A stretch of 13,727 nt of DNA from an uncultured Bacilli bacterium (GCA_947625425.1 CANQOH010000035.1:1-13727), one strand, 5' to 3'; shown: positions 8,278 through 13,581, counted from the first letter of the stretch. Made by a program: numbers and translations. The notes: generated from the sequence alone by a model not told the origin.

Positions 8278-8289
8278 TCTAGTTCTTTT
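8257..8289 (+). terminator. Hairpin terminator at the end of the hisS-gatB operon
   Basis: AAAGAACTAGAC (8257-8268) and GTCTAGTTCTTT (8277-8288) pair perfectly over 12 bp around an 8-nt loop that contains the gatB stop codon. The T tract is short (TTTTAAT). The hairpin begins inside the gatB reading frame. Confidence 0.75.
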
Positions 8290-8301
8290 AATGAGGTTGT
8301 G

Positions 8302-8330
8302 TTGCAAAAATAATTATTTTGTGTTATGAT
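8302..8330 (+). promoter_or_regulatory. Promoter of antisense RNA, copy 1
   Basis: TTGCAA (8302-8307) and TATGAT (8325-8330) are 17 bp apart, with transcription expected to start near 8337. The spacer end and -10 (TTGTGTTATGATG) closely resemble the corresponding part of copy 2 (TTGTGTTATTATG). Confidence 0.75.
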
Positions 8331-8356
8331 GAATATGTCAAAAGATTTTGCATAAA

Positions 8357-8401
8357 ATAAAAAAAGAGGAACATTTGGTTGAGCAAGTGAATGTCGCCCT
8401 C
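8357..8401 (-). terminator. Terminator of toxin mRNA, copy 1
   Basis: Read on the minus strand, GAGG (8401-side) and ACATT pair with AATGT and CCTC (8366-side), and the hairpin is followed directly by TTTTTTTATTTT (8365-8354). The toxin mRNA would therefore run from about 8590 to about 8357, some 234 nt, and contain the full complement of most of the antisense RNA. Confidence 0.65.
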
Positions 8402-8416
8402 TGTTTTTAGAGTTTT

Positions 8417-8450
8417 GACACTCGATCAATGCTGATTGAGTGTCATATTT
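8417..8450 (+). terminator. Terminator of antisense RNA, copy 1
   Basis: GACACTCGATCA (8417-8428) pairs with TGATTGAGTGTC (8433-8444) over 12 bp with one wobble and an ATGC loop, followed by ATATTTTTATT. On the minus strand the same hairpin lies just after the toxin stop codon but has no T tract, so it should terminate only the plus-strand RNA. Confidence 0.8.
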
Positions 8451-8535
8451 TTATTGCTATTACCAACAAGGTAAGAAGAAATAAAATGATAGAAATGAAT
8501 CTAAGGACTTTTATTATAAAAGTTCTTTTTTTCAT
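8443..8535 (-). CDS. Type I toxin-like small hydrophobic peptide, copy 1 (30 aa)
   Basis: On the minus strand, ATG (8535-8533) opens a 30-residue frame ending in TGA (8445-8443). AAGGAGGG (8548-8541) is a near-perfect Shine-Dalgarno 5 nt before the start. The peptide starts MKKRTFIIKVLRF and continues as a single hydrophobic helix (about 13-28, ISIILFLLTLLVIAI), ending in Lys-Ile. Basic N-terminus plus one membrane span is the architecture of membrane-acting type I toxins. It is transcribed from its own promoter at 8597-8625 and opposed by the plus-strand RNA. I do not recognise it as Fst, TxpA, BsrG, Ldr or Ibs. It is too short for routine gene calling, and overlapping longer frames on either strand are unlikely to be real. 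Toxicity is inferred from layout, not shown. Confidence 0.7.
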   Translation of the reverse strand: MKKRTFIIKVLRFISIILFLLTLLVIAIKI

Positions 8536-8596
8536 TATATCCCTCCTTTCTTTTCAAGATTGGAGGACGACACTCACATCAAATGTTCCTAAGAAA

Positions 8597-8625
8597 ATTA
8601 TACTATATATTCCGATACAAAACAA
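8597..8625 (-). promoter_or_regulatory. Promoter of toxin mRNA, copy 1
   Basis: On the minus strand TTGTTT (8625-8620) and a perfect TATAAT (8602-8597) are 17 bp apart. The start point falls near 8590, so the mRNA begins AGGAACATTTG, exactly at the edge of the repeat shared with the antisense RNA. Confidence 0.8.
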
Positions 8626-8707
8626 GCGTTCGTTACGCTTTTTAAGCATTAATTTATAATTTGTATTTTTTTATTCGTAAACATATATAGATTTTAATTA
8701 TTGGTTA

Positions 8708-8716
8708 TGTTATAAT
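8708..8716 (+). promoter_or_regulatory. Extended -10 promoter of the 619-aa gene
   Basis: TGTTATAAT (8708-8716) is a full extended -10 element. The -35 position (about 8688-8693, TAGATT) is poor, as expected when an extended -10 is present. Transcription would begin near 8723, about 27 nt before the start codon. Confidence 0.6.
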
Positions 8717-8749
8717 ATGTAAGAATAGGGGACTTAGGAGGATAAAGAT

Positions 8750-10609
8750 ATGACGGAAAGTTATTATGATAATTTAATTGAGAAAGAACAAAGAAAACTA
8801 AATGTTACTGCTCGTTTACTTGAAGTTGCTATGGGTTATTTAATTCCTAAAAATAATCGTAAACAAAATAATTTAAGTAATGCTTGGACTAAACTTAAAT
8901 ATGCTAAAGATAATAAAGAAAGAACGGCACGTTTAAATACTTTTGTAAAACTTTTAAATGAAGAACGTGCATTTACGACTAGATTAGTATCTTCTACTGA
9001 AGTATCTAAAGAATTAAGAAAACGTTTTAATGGTTCTAAATTTGAACTTGAACCTCATGAATATTCGACTTATAGTTATGAGATTGGTAGTCAAGCTAAA
9101 GATGCAGTATTGAAATATGTAAGGGATTATGTAGATTTAATACGTCATATAGAACAATTAAGACGTAGTAAAGATCAAGACATGAAGGATGCCCAAGAAA
9201 GAGAACGTCAAGCAGCTAGAGAAATGGAAAGTCAATATAGTTCTCGCCCTGCTGAAACTTATGATTCAACTGTTTATGCTACAGTTCCGTCATCTAGAAT
9301 AAGAGAAGCTGAACATACAGTTAAAGTAGGCGATAAAGTAGTATTCCATGATTATGATGAATTTGAAGTACGTGAAGAAAGAGCAATTAAATATCTAGAA
9401 GATAAAATTGCGACAACAAGAGCTAGAGGTTATGGCAAATTCTTCTTAACTACTGATGAAGAAAAAATGTTACGTAGTGTTTTAGGTGATGGTAAGTATT
9501 TACATGTTACTAGTTTAGTAGAAGATGGTTTAGCTCTTCAAGATGTATTATTCCGTTTACAACAATATGAACGTGATTCTAAATTTCCATTTAGAAGATC
9601 TGATTATCGTCCTAATTTAAGTGATGTATTTGATGCAGCTATTTCTGTATATAGATATTTACCTGAAGAATTAATGTTACCAACATATGCTTTAGATAAA
9701 GAAGGTAAATATGAAATTAAATTACGTAAGATGGCTGGGATGGATAAAGGTTTAGAAACCTATGAAAAGATTTATGCAATATATTTAAATTATTTTAATA
9801 GATTAGATGATGAAGAAAAGAATAAGCTTAAAAGTACTTTTATGACTAATGGAGCTTATGATTATTATAAAAAACAATTTAATATAACAGAATTTGAAAT
9901 AATTAGTCCTTCTAAACTTAAATTATTTGTTAATCGTAAGATTAAAGATAATATGTTAAATAATTATACGACTTATATGGATAATAATGTTGAACATTAT
10001 AATGCTTTAACAAGAGCTACTTCCTATATGAGTGTTGAAGATTTAGCTAGTTTATATCATGCGATGAGAGAAAAATATAATACTTATGCGACTGTTTATC
10101 CAGGACCTGATGAACAACAACAAAGAGTAGCACAAGAAGAACGTCGTCGTAATTTACAAGAAAATTTTGTTAATGCTATTTTAAGAAAGATGAATTTAGG
10201 TAATTTATCTTTAGAAGAAAAAAATAAAAAGATTGAATATATTGTTAAAGAAGTATTACATGAAAATTTATTATTTGAAGTTTCAGTAAAACCTTTAGCT
10301 CCTGAAGTTACAGAAACTCATGAAGAAGTAAGAGAAGAAGTTAAAGAGGAAACTAGAACTGTTAAAGCCGATGATGGTATGTATCATTATCGTGCGGGTG
10401 AAGAAGAACAAAGAACAACTAATAGAGCGATGGCAGCTAGATATAATGCACAACATCGTTTCTTCGGAATGAGTAAATTAGAACAAACTGTAGCGAGAAT
10501 GAATGGTAAATGGGCAATATTTAAAAAGTTATGGGATCAAGCAGCAACAATGGATAGAGCAGAACAAGAAGAAGTTGCTGAAAAACTCGATTTAATGTTT
10601 AGGAGATAG
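8750..10609 (+). CDS. Hypothetical protein, 619 aa, hydrophilic and largely helical
   Basis: I do not recognise this protein. It starts with ATG 8 nt behind a perfect AGGAGG (8736-8741). It has no signal peptide or membrane segment and should be cytoplasmic. It is rich in charged and Gln/Tyr residues. Residues about 140-165 (RRSKDQDMKDAQERERQAAR) are strongly charged and probably coiled coil, followed by a probable linker with many Ser, Thr and Pro (165-195). A second charged low-complexity linker (about 520-550, EVTETHEEVREEVKEE) separates the C-terminal ~80 residues, which include ARYNAQHRFFGMSKLEQTVA. Codon use resembles its neighbours, so there is no sign of recent transfer. It sits 2 nt before the 96-aa gene, and the pair is bracketed by toxin/antisense loci. 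A structural or scaffold role would fit, but nothing proves it. Confidence 0.9.
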   Translation: MTESYYDNLIEKEQRKLNVTARLLEVAMGYLIPKNNRKQNNLSNAWTKLKYAKDNKERTARLNTFVKLLNEERAFTTRLVSSTEVSKELRKRFNGSKFELEPHEYSTYSYEIGSQAKDAVLKYVRDYVDLIRHIEQLRRSKDQDMKDAQERERQAAREMESQYSSRPAETYDSTVYATVPSSRIREAEHTVKVGDKVVFHDYDEFEVREERAIKYLEDKIATTRARGYGKFFLTTDEEKMLRSVLGDGKYLHVTSLVEDGLALQDVLFRLQQYERDSKFPFRRSDYRPNLSDVFDAAISVYRYLPEELMLPTYALDKEGKYEIKLRKMAGMDKGLETYEKIYAIYLNYFNRLDDEEKNKLKSTFMTNGAYDYYKKQFNITEFEIISPSKLKLFVNRKIKDNMLNNYTTYMDNNVEHYNALTRATSYMSVEDLASLYHAMREKYNTYATVYPGPDEQQQRVAQEERRRNLQENFVNAILRKMNLGNLSLEEKNKKIEYIVKEVLHENLLFEVSVKPLAPEVTETHEEVREEVKEETRTVKADDGMYHYRAGEEEQRTTNRAMAARYNAQHRFFGMSKLEQTVARMNGKWAIFKKLWDQAATMDRAEQEEVAEKLDLMFRR

Positions 10610-10611
10610 AT

Positions 10612-10902
10612 ATGAAAGAAGATTTTAATGAATATATGGAATTCTTTAAGAGTCAATCTCTAAAGGAAAAACAAAATATTGTTATTGAACAACTTAAATT
10701 ATTAATGGGTTTAACTAATAATATGTGTAAAGAATTAGATGTTAATAATGAAATGTTATTAAATAAAGAAGTAACTGATTTAAATAAAGATAATTATACG
10801 GAAGATGATTTTGCAGAAGCATTAATTGTATATATTAATTCGATTCAAAATTCATTATGTGATTTTAGTAATAAATTATCTGATGTTGCTGAGAACATCT
10901 AA
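10612..10902 (+). CDS. Hypothetical small acidic protein, 96 aa
   Basis: I do not recognise this protein. It begins 2 nt after the stop of the 619-aa gene, behind TTTAGGAGATAGAT, and is almost certainly co-transcribed and coupled with it. It is acidic, Asn-rich and predicted to be helical throughout (for example SLKEKQNIVIEQLKLLMGL near 16-34 and FAEALIVYINSIQNSL near 67-82), with no membrane segment. The two helical stretches could form a small bundle that binds the upstream protein, but this is inference. A 6-bp hairpin GATGTT/AACATC (10882-10899) overlaps the stop but lacks a T tract, so transcription may read on into the next toxin/antisense locus. Confidence 0.85.
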   Translation: MKEDFNEYMEFFKSQSLKEKQNIVIEQLKLLMGLTNNMCKELDVNNEMLLNKEVTDLNKDNYTEDDFAEALIVYINSIQNSLCDFSNKLSDVAENI

Positions 10903-10926
10903 GTATTTGTAGTTATTTGATTAAAC

Positions 10927-10955
10927 TTGAATAAAAAAATCATTTGTGTTATTAT
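10927..10955 (+). promoter_or_regulatory. Promoter of antisense RNA, copy 2
   Basis: TTGAAT (10927-10932) and TATTAT (10950-10955) are 17 bp apart. The spacer end matches copy 1. Transcription should begin near 10962. Confidence 0.75.
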
Positions 10956-10961
10956 GTATAT

Positions 10962-11075
10962 AGATGAAGGAAACTTCATACAATAAAAAAAGGGAACACT
11001 TAATACTTGCATGTTGGGTGTTGCCATAAAATGGTTCCACCTAAATCATTGCTGAGTTAGGTGGCTTTCTTTTAT
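10962..11075 (+). ncRNA. Predicted antitoxin antisense RNA, copy 2
   Basis: An RNA of about 110 nt is predicted between the promoter at 10927-10955 and the hairpin terminator 11037-11064. It begins with a small hairpin, ATGAAG-GAAA-CTTCAT (10964-10979). The conserved GGAACACTTAAT (10993-11004) and GTTGGGTGTTGCC (11013-11025) follow. It lies opposite the 3' part of the toxin mRNA of this copy. Layout and length match copy 1, although much of the sequence differs, which supports a conserved functional locus rather than a recent duplication. Confidence 0.65.
10985..11038 (-). terminator. Terminator of toxin mRNA, copy 2
   Basis: Read on the minus strand, AACAC (within 11017-11023) pairs with GTGTT (10995-10999), and GGAACC (11038-11033) can pair with part of the GTGTTCC end. 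A run of seven T (10991-10985) follows. This is the counterpart of the copy 1 toxin mRNA terminator. Confidence 0.55.
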
Positions 11076-11078
11076 ATT
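11037..11078 (+). terminator. Terminator of antisense RNA, copy 2
   Basis: CCACCTAA (11037-11044) pairs perfectly with TTAGGTGG (11057-11064) around a 12-nt loop, followed by the T-rich CTTTCTTTTATATT. Confidence 0.75.
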
Positions 11079-11155
11079 ATTACTATAAAAAGCAATATTA
11101 ATAAAAGATAGATAAATATGATTAAAGATAGAATTAAAAAATCCTTCTTGTTCAT
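11072..11155 (-). CDS. Type I toxin-like small hydrophobic peptide, copy 2 (27 aa)
   Basis: On the minus strand, ATG (11155-11153) opens a 27-residue frame ending in TAA (11074-11072). GGGAGG (11168-11163) lies 7 nt before the start. The peptide starts MNKKDFLILS and the rest is almost purely Ile/Leu/Phe (about 7-27), ending at the last membrane residue. It shares with copy 1 the length class, a basic N-terminus, a single hydrophobic helix, a strong Shine-Dalgarno, a promoter at equal distance and a convergent antisense RNA. Only a few residues align, so the two peptides have diverged a lot or kept only their physical character. Its mRNA would run from about 11213 to about 10985. No named toxin family was recognised. 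Confidence 0.7.
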   Translation of the reverse strand: MNKKDFLILSLIIFIYLLLILLFIVII

Positions 11156-11219
11156 ATCATCGCCTCCCTTCTGTTTAGAAGTTTGGCAACCACCCAACTA
11201 ATTAAATGTTCCTAACTAA

Positions 11220-11248
11220 ATTATAGCAAAAATATGTTCGTTAAGCAA
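11220..11248 (-). promoter_or_regulatory. Promoter of toxin mRNA, copy 2
   Basis: On the minus strand TTGCTT (11248-11243) and TATAAT (11225-11220) are 17 bp apart. The start point falls near 11213, so this mRNA also begins AGGAACATTT, as in copy 1. Confidence 0.8.
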
Positions 11249-11276
11249 TATTAATTACATTTATTTTATAATATTA

Positions 11277-11305
11277 TTGCTATTTGTTAATACTTATGAT
11301 ATTAT
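11277..11305 (+). promoter_or_regulatory. Promoter of antisense RNA, copy 3
   Basis: TTGCTA (11277-11282) and TATTAT (11300-11305) are 17 bp apart, and TGA directly before the -10 makes it an extended -10. Transcription should begin near 11312. The promoter is intact although the toxin half of this copy is not. Confidence 0.7.
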
Positions 11306-11311
11306 GATGGT

Positions 11312-11420
11312 AGATGAAAGTAGATTAATTAAAAAAATAAGGAACACTTAATATGTGCATGTTGAGTGCTCACCTTGATGGATAAGTACTCAATCTAGTT
11401 GATTGAATAGTATTTTTATA
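11312..11420 (+). ncRNA. Predicted orphan antisense RNA, copy 3
   Basis: The RNA would carry GGAACACTTAATA (11341-11353) and GCATGTTGAGTGCTC (11357-11371). These nearly repeat copy 2 over about 35 nt with a handful of differences. It would end at the hairpin CAATC/GATTG with ACT/AGT (11388-11411), followed by ATTTTTATA. No right-hand repeat, toxin promoter or Shine-Dalgarno is found downstream, so it has no intact toxin partner of its own. It could act in trans on the copy 2 toxin mRNA tail. Confidence 0.55.
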
Positions 11421-11482
11421 CATAATATTATTAAAGATATTATTAATAAAATGATAATTATTAAAAGAAATGTGATTAACAA
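11390..11482 (-). pseudogene. Remnant of a type I toxin-like peptide, copy 3
   Basis: On the minus strand a hydrophobic frame is open for 30 codons from TTG (11482-11480) to TGA (11392-11390), with residues such as LITFLLIIIILLIISLIIL, followed by a Cys-Ile-Lys-Ile segment like the end of copy 1. It has no ATG, no Shine-Dalgarno, no promoter and no GGAACA repeat upstream. An in-frame stop lies just before the GAT codon. It also runs past the point where copy 1 stops, through the terminator arm. It reads as a toxin gene that has lost its 5' half; a perfect terminator hairpin (11498-11521) now sits there. Confidence 0.5.
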
Positions 11483-11496
11483 ATCTATTTAAGTCT

Positions 11497-11528
11497 AGAT
11501 ATTCTATATTGATAGAATATCTTTTTTT
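11497..11528 (+). terminator. Strong intrinsic terminator upstream of the ATPase gene
   Basis: GATATTCTAT (11498-11507) and ATAGAATATC (11512-11521) pair perfectly over 10 bp with an ATTG loop, extended by an A-T pair, followed by seven T. It would stop read-through from the antisense RNA of copy 3 before the ATPase promoter. Confidence 0.85.
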
Positions 11529-11551
11529 GTATTTATTTCTTTTTAAAAATA

Positions 11552-11574
11552 TGGTAAGATGGTATTGATATAAT
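11552..11574 (+). promoter_or_regulatory. Promoter candidates for the HerA-type ATPase gene
   Basis: Two extended -10 elements overlap: TGGTAAGAT (11552-11560) and TGATATAAT (11566-11574). Neither has a good -35. The second is the better -10, but it would start transcription at about 11581, inside the Shine-Dalgarno. The first would start near 11567 and leave the ribosome site intact. Confidence 0.5.
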
Positions 11575-11589
11575 AAAGAGGTGTTGGGT

Positions 11590-13581
11590 ATGTTTGGTAA
11601 GATTAAGTTTATATCTGGTAACGTAGCTCATGTTGAAACAGTAGCTAAAGCTGAAGAAATGGGCGACTTAATGAATGTCCATGTTGTATTTGAAGCTCCT
11701 AATCAATTAATTTTAGGTGAAGTAGAAGAAGTTACTGATGAAGTTATTAAGATAAGATTCTTAGGTGAATTCCAAAATGGAAAGTATATTTCAGGTGTTA
11801 TTCGTAAACCTGTTTTGTCAAGTAAAATTAGAACAATTAATGATCAAGAATTAAGAGCAATTGTTGGTGTTTATGATGATACAACATTTAAAGTAGGTCA
11901 AAGTTCTATTTATACTGATTATGAAGTATGTGCTGATATTAATAACTTATTTGCTAACCATATGGCCGTATTTGGCAATACTGGTTCAGGTAAATCATGT
12001 GGGGTAGCGAGAGTTGTTCAAAATATATTTTCCAATCCTAAATTAGTTTCATATAATGCTAATATCTTTATCTTCGATGCTTATGGTGAATATAAAACTG
12101 CTTTTAAAGATTTAAATAAATTAAATCCAAATTATAGTTATAAATTTATTACTACAAATATTCAAGAAGATACTGATTATGAACTTAAAATACCATTTCA
12201 TTTACTTAACTTAGATGACTTAACTATCATGTTACAAGCTGATAAACATAGTCAGATACCTATTTTGGAAAGAGCTTTAAAACTTACTAAAATATTTAGT
12301 AAAGATGATGAGGTAGCTGAGAAATATAAAAACCACTTAATTGCCAAAGCTTTAATAGCTATTTTATATAGTAATCAAATTACAGCTAATAAAAAGAATG
12401 ATATCTTTAAAGTATTAGAGGTTTGTCATACTAAAGATTTTGACTTTGATAGTGTTATTCAAGGTTTAGGTTATACTAGAACATTATCAGAATGTTTTGA
12501 AATAGATAGTAATGGTAACTTTGGTGAATCTGTTTTAATTACTGATTATATTCTAGATCATATTGATGAAGCAATGGAAATGACTGAAGAACCAGTTAAT
12601 GCTTTCTATTCAATGAGAGATTTTGCTCAAGCATTAGAGTTTACATTAATTAGTGAAGGTTTCCAAAATAATGAACAATTATATGATGATTCGATGTTAC
12701 TTAAAGTTAGATTAAATTCTATTTTAAATAGTAGAATTGCTAATATATATAAAAGTGATACTTATATATCTACCGAAAGTTATATTGCTTCTTTAGTTGC
12801 AGTAGGTAATAAGAAAGCGCAAGTTATTAATATTAACTTAGAAGATATTGATGATACACAAGCGAAGATTATTGTTAAGATTGTGGCAAGAATATTCTTT
12901 GATTTCTGTAAAACAAGAAAACAAAGAGCGACAATTCCATTCCATTTATTTTTGGAAGAGGCCCATAGATATGTTCAAAAAGATGCCGATGTCTTCTTAA
13001 TTGGTTATAATATATTTGACCGTATTGCTAAAGAAGGTCGTAAATATGGAGTTCTTTTAAATATTATTTCACAAAGACCTGTTGAAATATCTGAAACTGT
13101 TATTGCTCAATGTAGTAATTTCTTAATCTTTAAAATGACACACCCTCGAGATATTGAATATATTAGAACAATGTTACCTAATATTTCAGCAGATGTTATT
13201 GAAAAACAAAAGATTTTACAACCAGGTAACTGTGTAGGATTTGGTCAAGCATTTAAATTACCAATGGTTATTAAGATGGAAATGCCTAATCCAGCACCTA
13301 ACTCTAACTCTTGTGATGTAAATAATTGTTGGCGTATTCAAGGTAATTTTGCCCAGAATGCTGGTAATGCAACGGCTACAGCTCCTAGTGCTCCAGCAAC
13401 ACCTGCACCAGCAGCTAGTACAGTGACACCTGCTCCTACTGCTAGTACTGTTGCTCCGGCAAATAATGGTAAACCAGATTTAATGAGTCCTAGTGCTACC
13501 CAAGTTCAAGTAGAGAATAGTGCGCCTGCACCAGCTAGTAATGGAGTTATTAAACCTAATTTTGTACCTCCGGTAAGTTAA
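11590..13581 (+). CDS. HerA/DUF87-family hexameric ATPase with Pro/Ala-rich tail
   Basis: A FtsK/HerA-superfamily P-loop ATPase of 663 residues. Residues 1-90 look like the HAS-barrel domain of HerA (MFGKIKFISGNVAHVE). Walker A is GNTGSGKS (129-136), Walker B is HLFLEEAHRY (452-461), and the SQRP segment (494-497) is the sensor-type motif typical of the family. RDIEYIRTML (about 520-529) may carry the arginine finger. HerA proteins translocate DNA, classically with the NurA nuclease in end resection; other members partner with Sir2-like or nuclease proteins in phage defence. No partner is encoded in view. Residues about 565-663 are a disordered Asn/Pro/Ala/Thr/Ser tail with TPAPAAS-like repeats, not part of the catalytic fold. 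The frame is open from GTG 11581, but AGAGGTG (11577-11583) lies 6 nt before ATG 11590, so I chose that ATG. Confidence 0.9.
   Translation: MFGKIKFISGNVAHVETVAKAEEMGDLMNVHVVFEAPNQLILGEVEEVTDEVIKIRFLGEFQNGKYISGVIRKPVLSSKIRTINDQELRAIVGVYDDTTFKVGQSSIYTDYEVCADINNLFANHMAVFGNTGSGKSCGVARVVQNIFSNPKLVSYNANIFIFDAYGEYKTAFKDLNKLNPNYSYKFITTNIQEDTDYELKIPFHLLNLDDLTIMLQADKHSQIPILERALKLTKIFSKDDEVAEKYKNHLIAKALIAILYSNQITANKKNDIFKVLEVCHTKDFDFDSVIQGLGYTRTLSECFEIDSNGNFGESVLITDYILDHIDEAMEMTEEPVNAFYSMRDFAQALEFTLISEGFQNNEQLYDDSMLLKVRLNSILNSRIANIYKSDTYISTESYIASLVAVGNKKAQVININLEDIDDTQAKIIVKIVARIFFDFCKTRKQRATIPFHLFLEEAHRYVQKDADVFLIGYNIFDRIAKEGRKYGVLLNIISQRPVEISETVIAQCSNFLIFKMTHPRDIEYIRTMLPNISADVIEKQKILQPGNCVGFGQAFKLPMVIKMEMPNPAPNSNSCDVNNCWRIQGNFAQNAGNATATAPSAPATPAPAASTVTPAPTASTVAPANNGKPDLMSPSATQVQVENSAPAPASNGVIKPNFVPPVS

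Larger units (their letters stand above)
8337..8450 (+). ncRNA. Predicted antitoxin antisense RNA, copy 1
   Basis: An RNA of about 110 nt starting near 8337 and ending at the hairpin 8417-8444 is predicted from its promoter and terminator. Its 5' half folds as GAGG/CCTC with ACATT/AATGT (8366-8401). It contains no usable reading frame. It lies wholly opposite the 3' part of the minus-strand toxin mRNA, so the two would form a perfect duplex of roughly 90 bp. This resembles txpA/ratA and bsrG/SR4 of Bacillus subtilis in layout, where the antisense RNA promotes mRNA decay; I see no sequence match to those RNAs. Its element GGAACATTTG (8368-8377) is the same sequence as the 5' end of the toxin mRNA. 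Confidence 0.65.
8366..8590. repeat. Imperfect inverted repeats bounding toxin/antisense locus 1
   Basis: GGAACATTTG (8368-8377) matches CAAATGTTCC (8580-8589) inverted, and ATGTCGCCCTC (8391-8401) matches GAGGACGACAC (8563-8573) inverted. The toxin mRNA thus begins and ends with complementary segments: 10 bp plus 11 bp (with wobbles), interrupted by an internal loop. Confidence 0.85.
10993..11213. repeat. Imperfect inverted repeats bounding toxin/antisense locus 2
   Basis: GGAACACTTAAT (10993-11004) is complementary to the inverted ATTAAATGTTCC (11201-11212) with one wobble. GTTGGGTGTTGCC (11013-11025) matches GGCAACCACCCAAC (11185-11198) inverted, with one extra base. Together they let the toxin mRNA ends pair over about 25 bp. 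Confidence 0.85.

Noticed and set aside
8196..8429. Minus-strand open frame of 77 codons across the end of gatB
   Set aside because: It overlaps the gatB 3' end, the operon terminator and the antisense RNA of copy 1, has no Shine-Dalgarno, and its sequence is explained by the toxin mRNA 3' tail and gatB.
8366..8590. Inverted repeats as ends of a miniature transposon (MITE)
   Set aside because: The repeats coincide exactly with transcript ends, no target-site duplication is visible, and the repeats differ between copies while staying self-complementary, which fits RNA pairing better than transposase recognition.
8429..8659. Plus-strand open frame of 76 codons
   Set aside because: It is antisense to the copy 1 toxin gene and its promoter, starts inside the antisense RNA terminator, and has no ribosome site.
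10882..10899. Hairpin GATGTT/AACATC as terminator of the 96-aa gene
   Set aside because: The stem is only 6 bp and is not followed by a T tract.
8302..11420. CRISPR array
   Set aside because: The three repeated loci are long, diverged and far apart, with no short identical repeats or regular spacers, and no cas gene is present.
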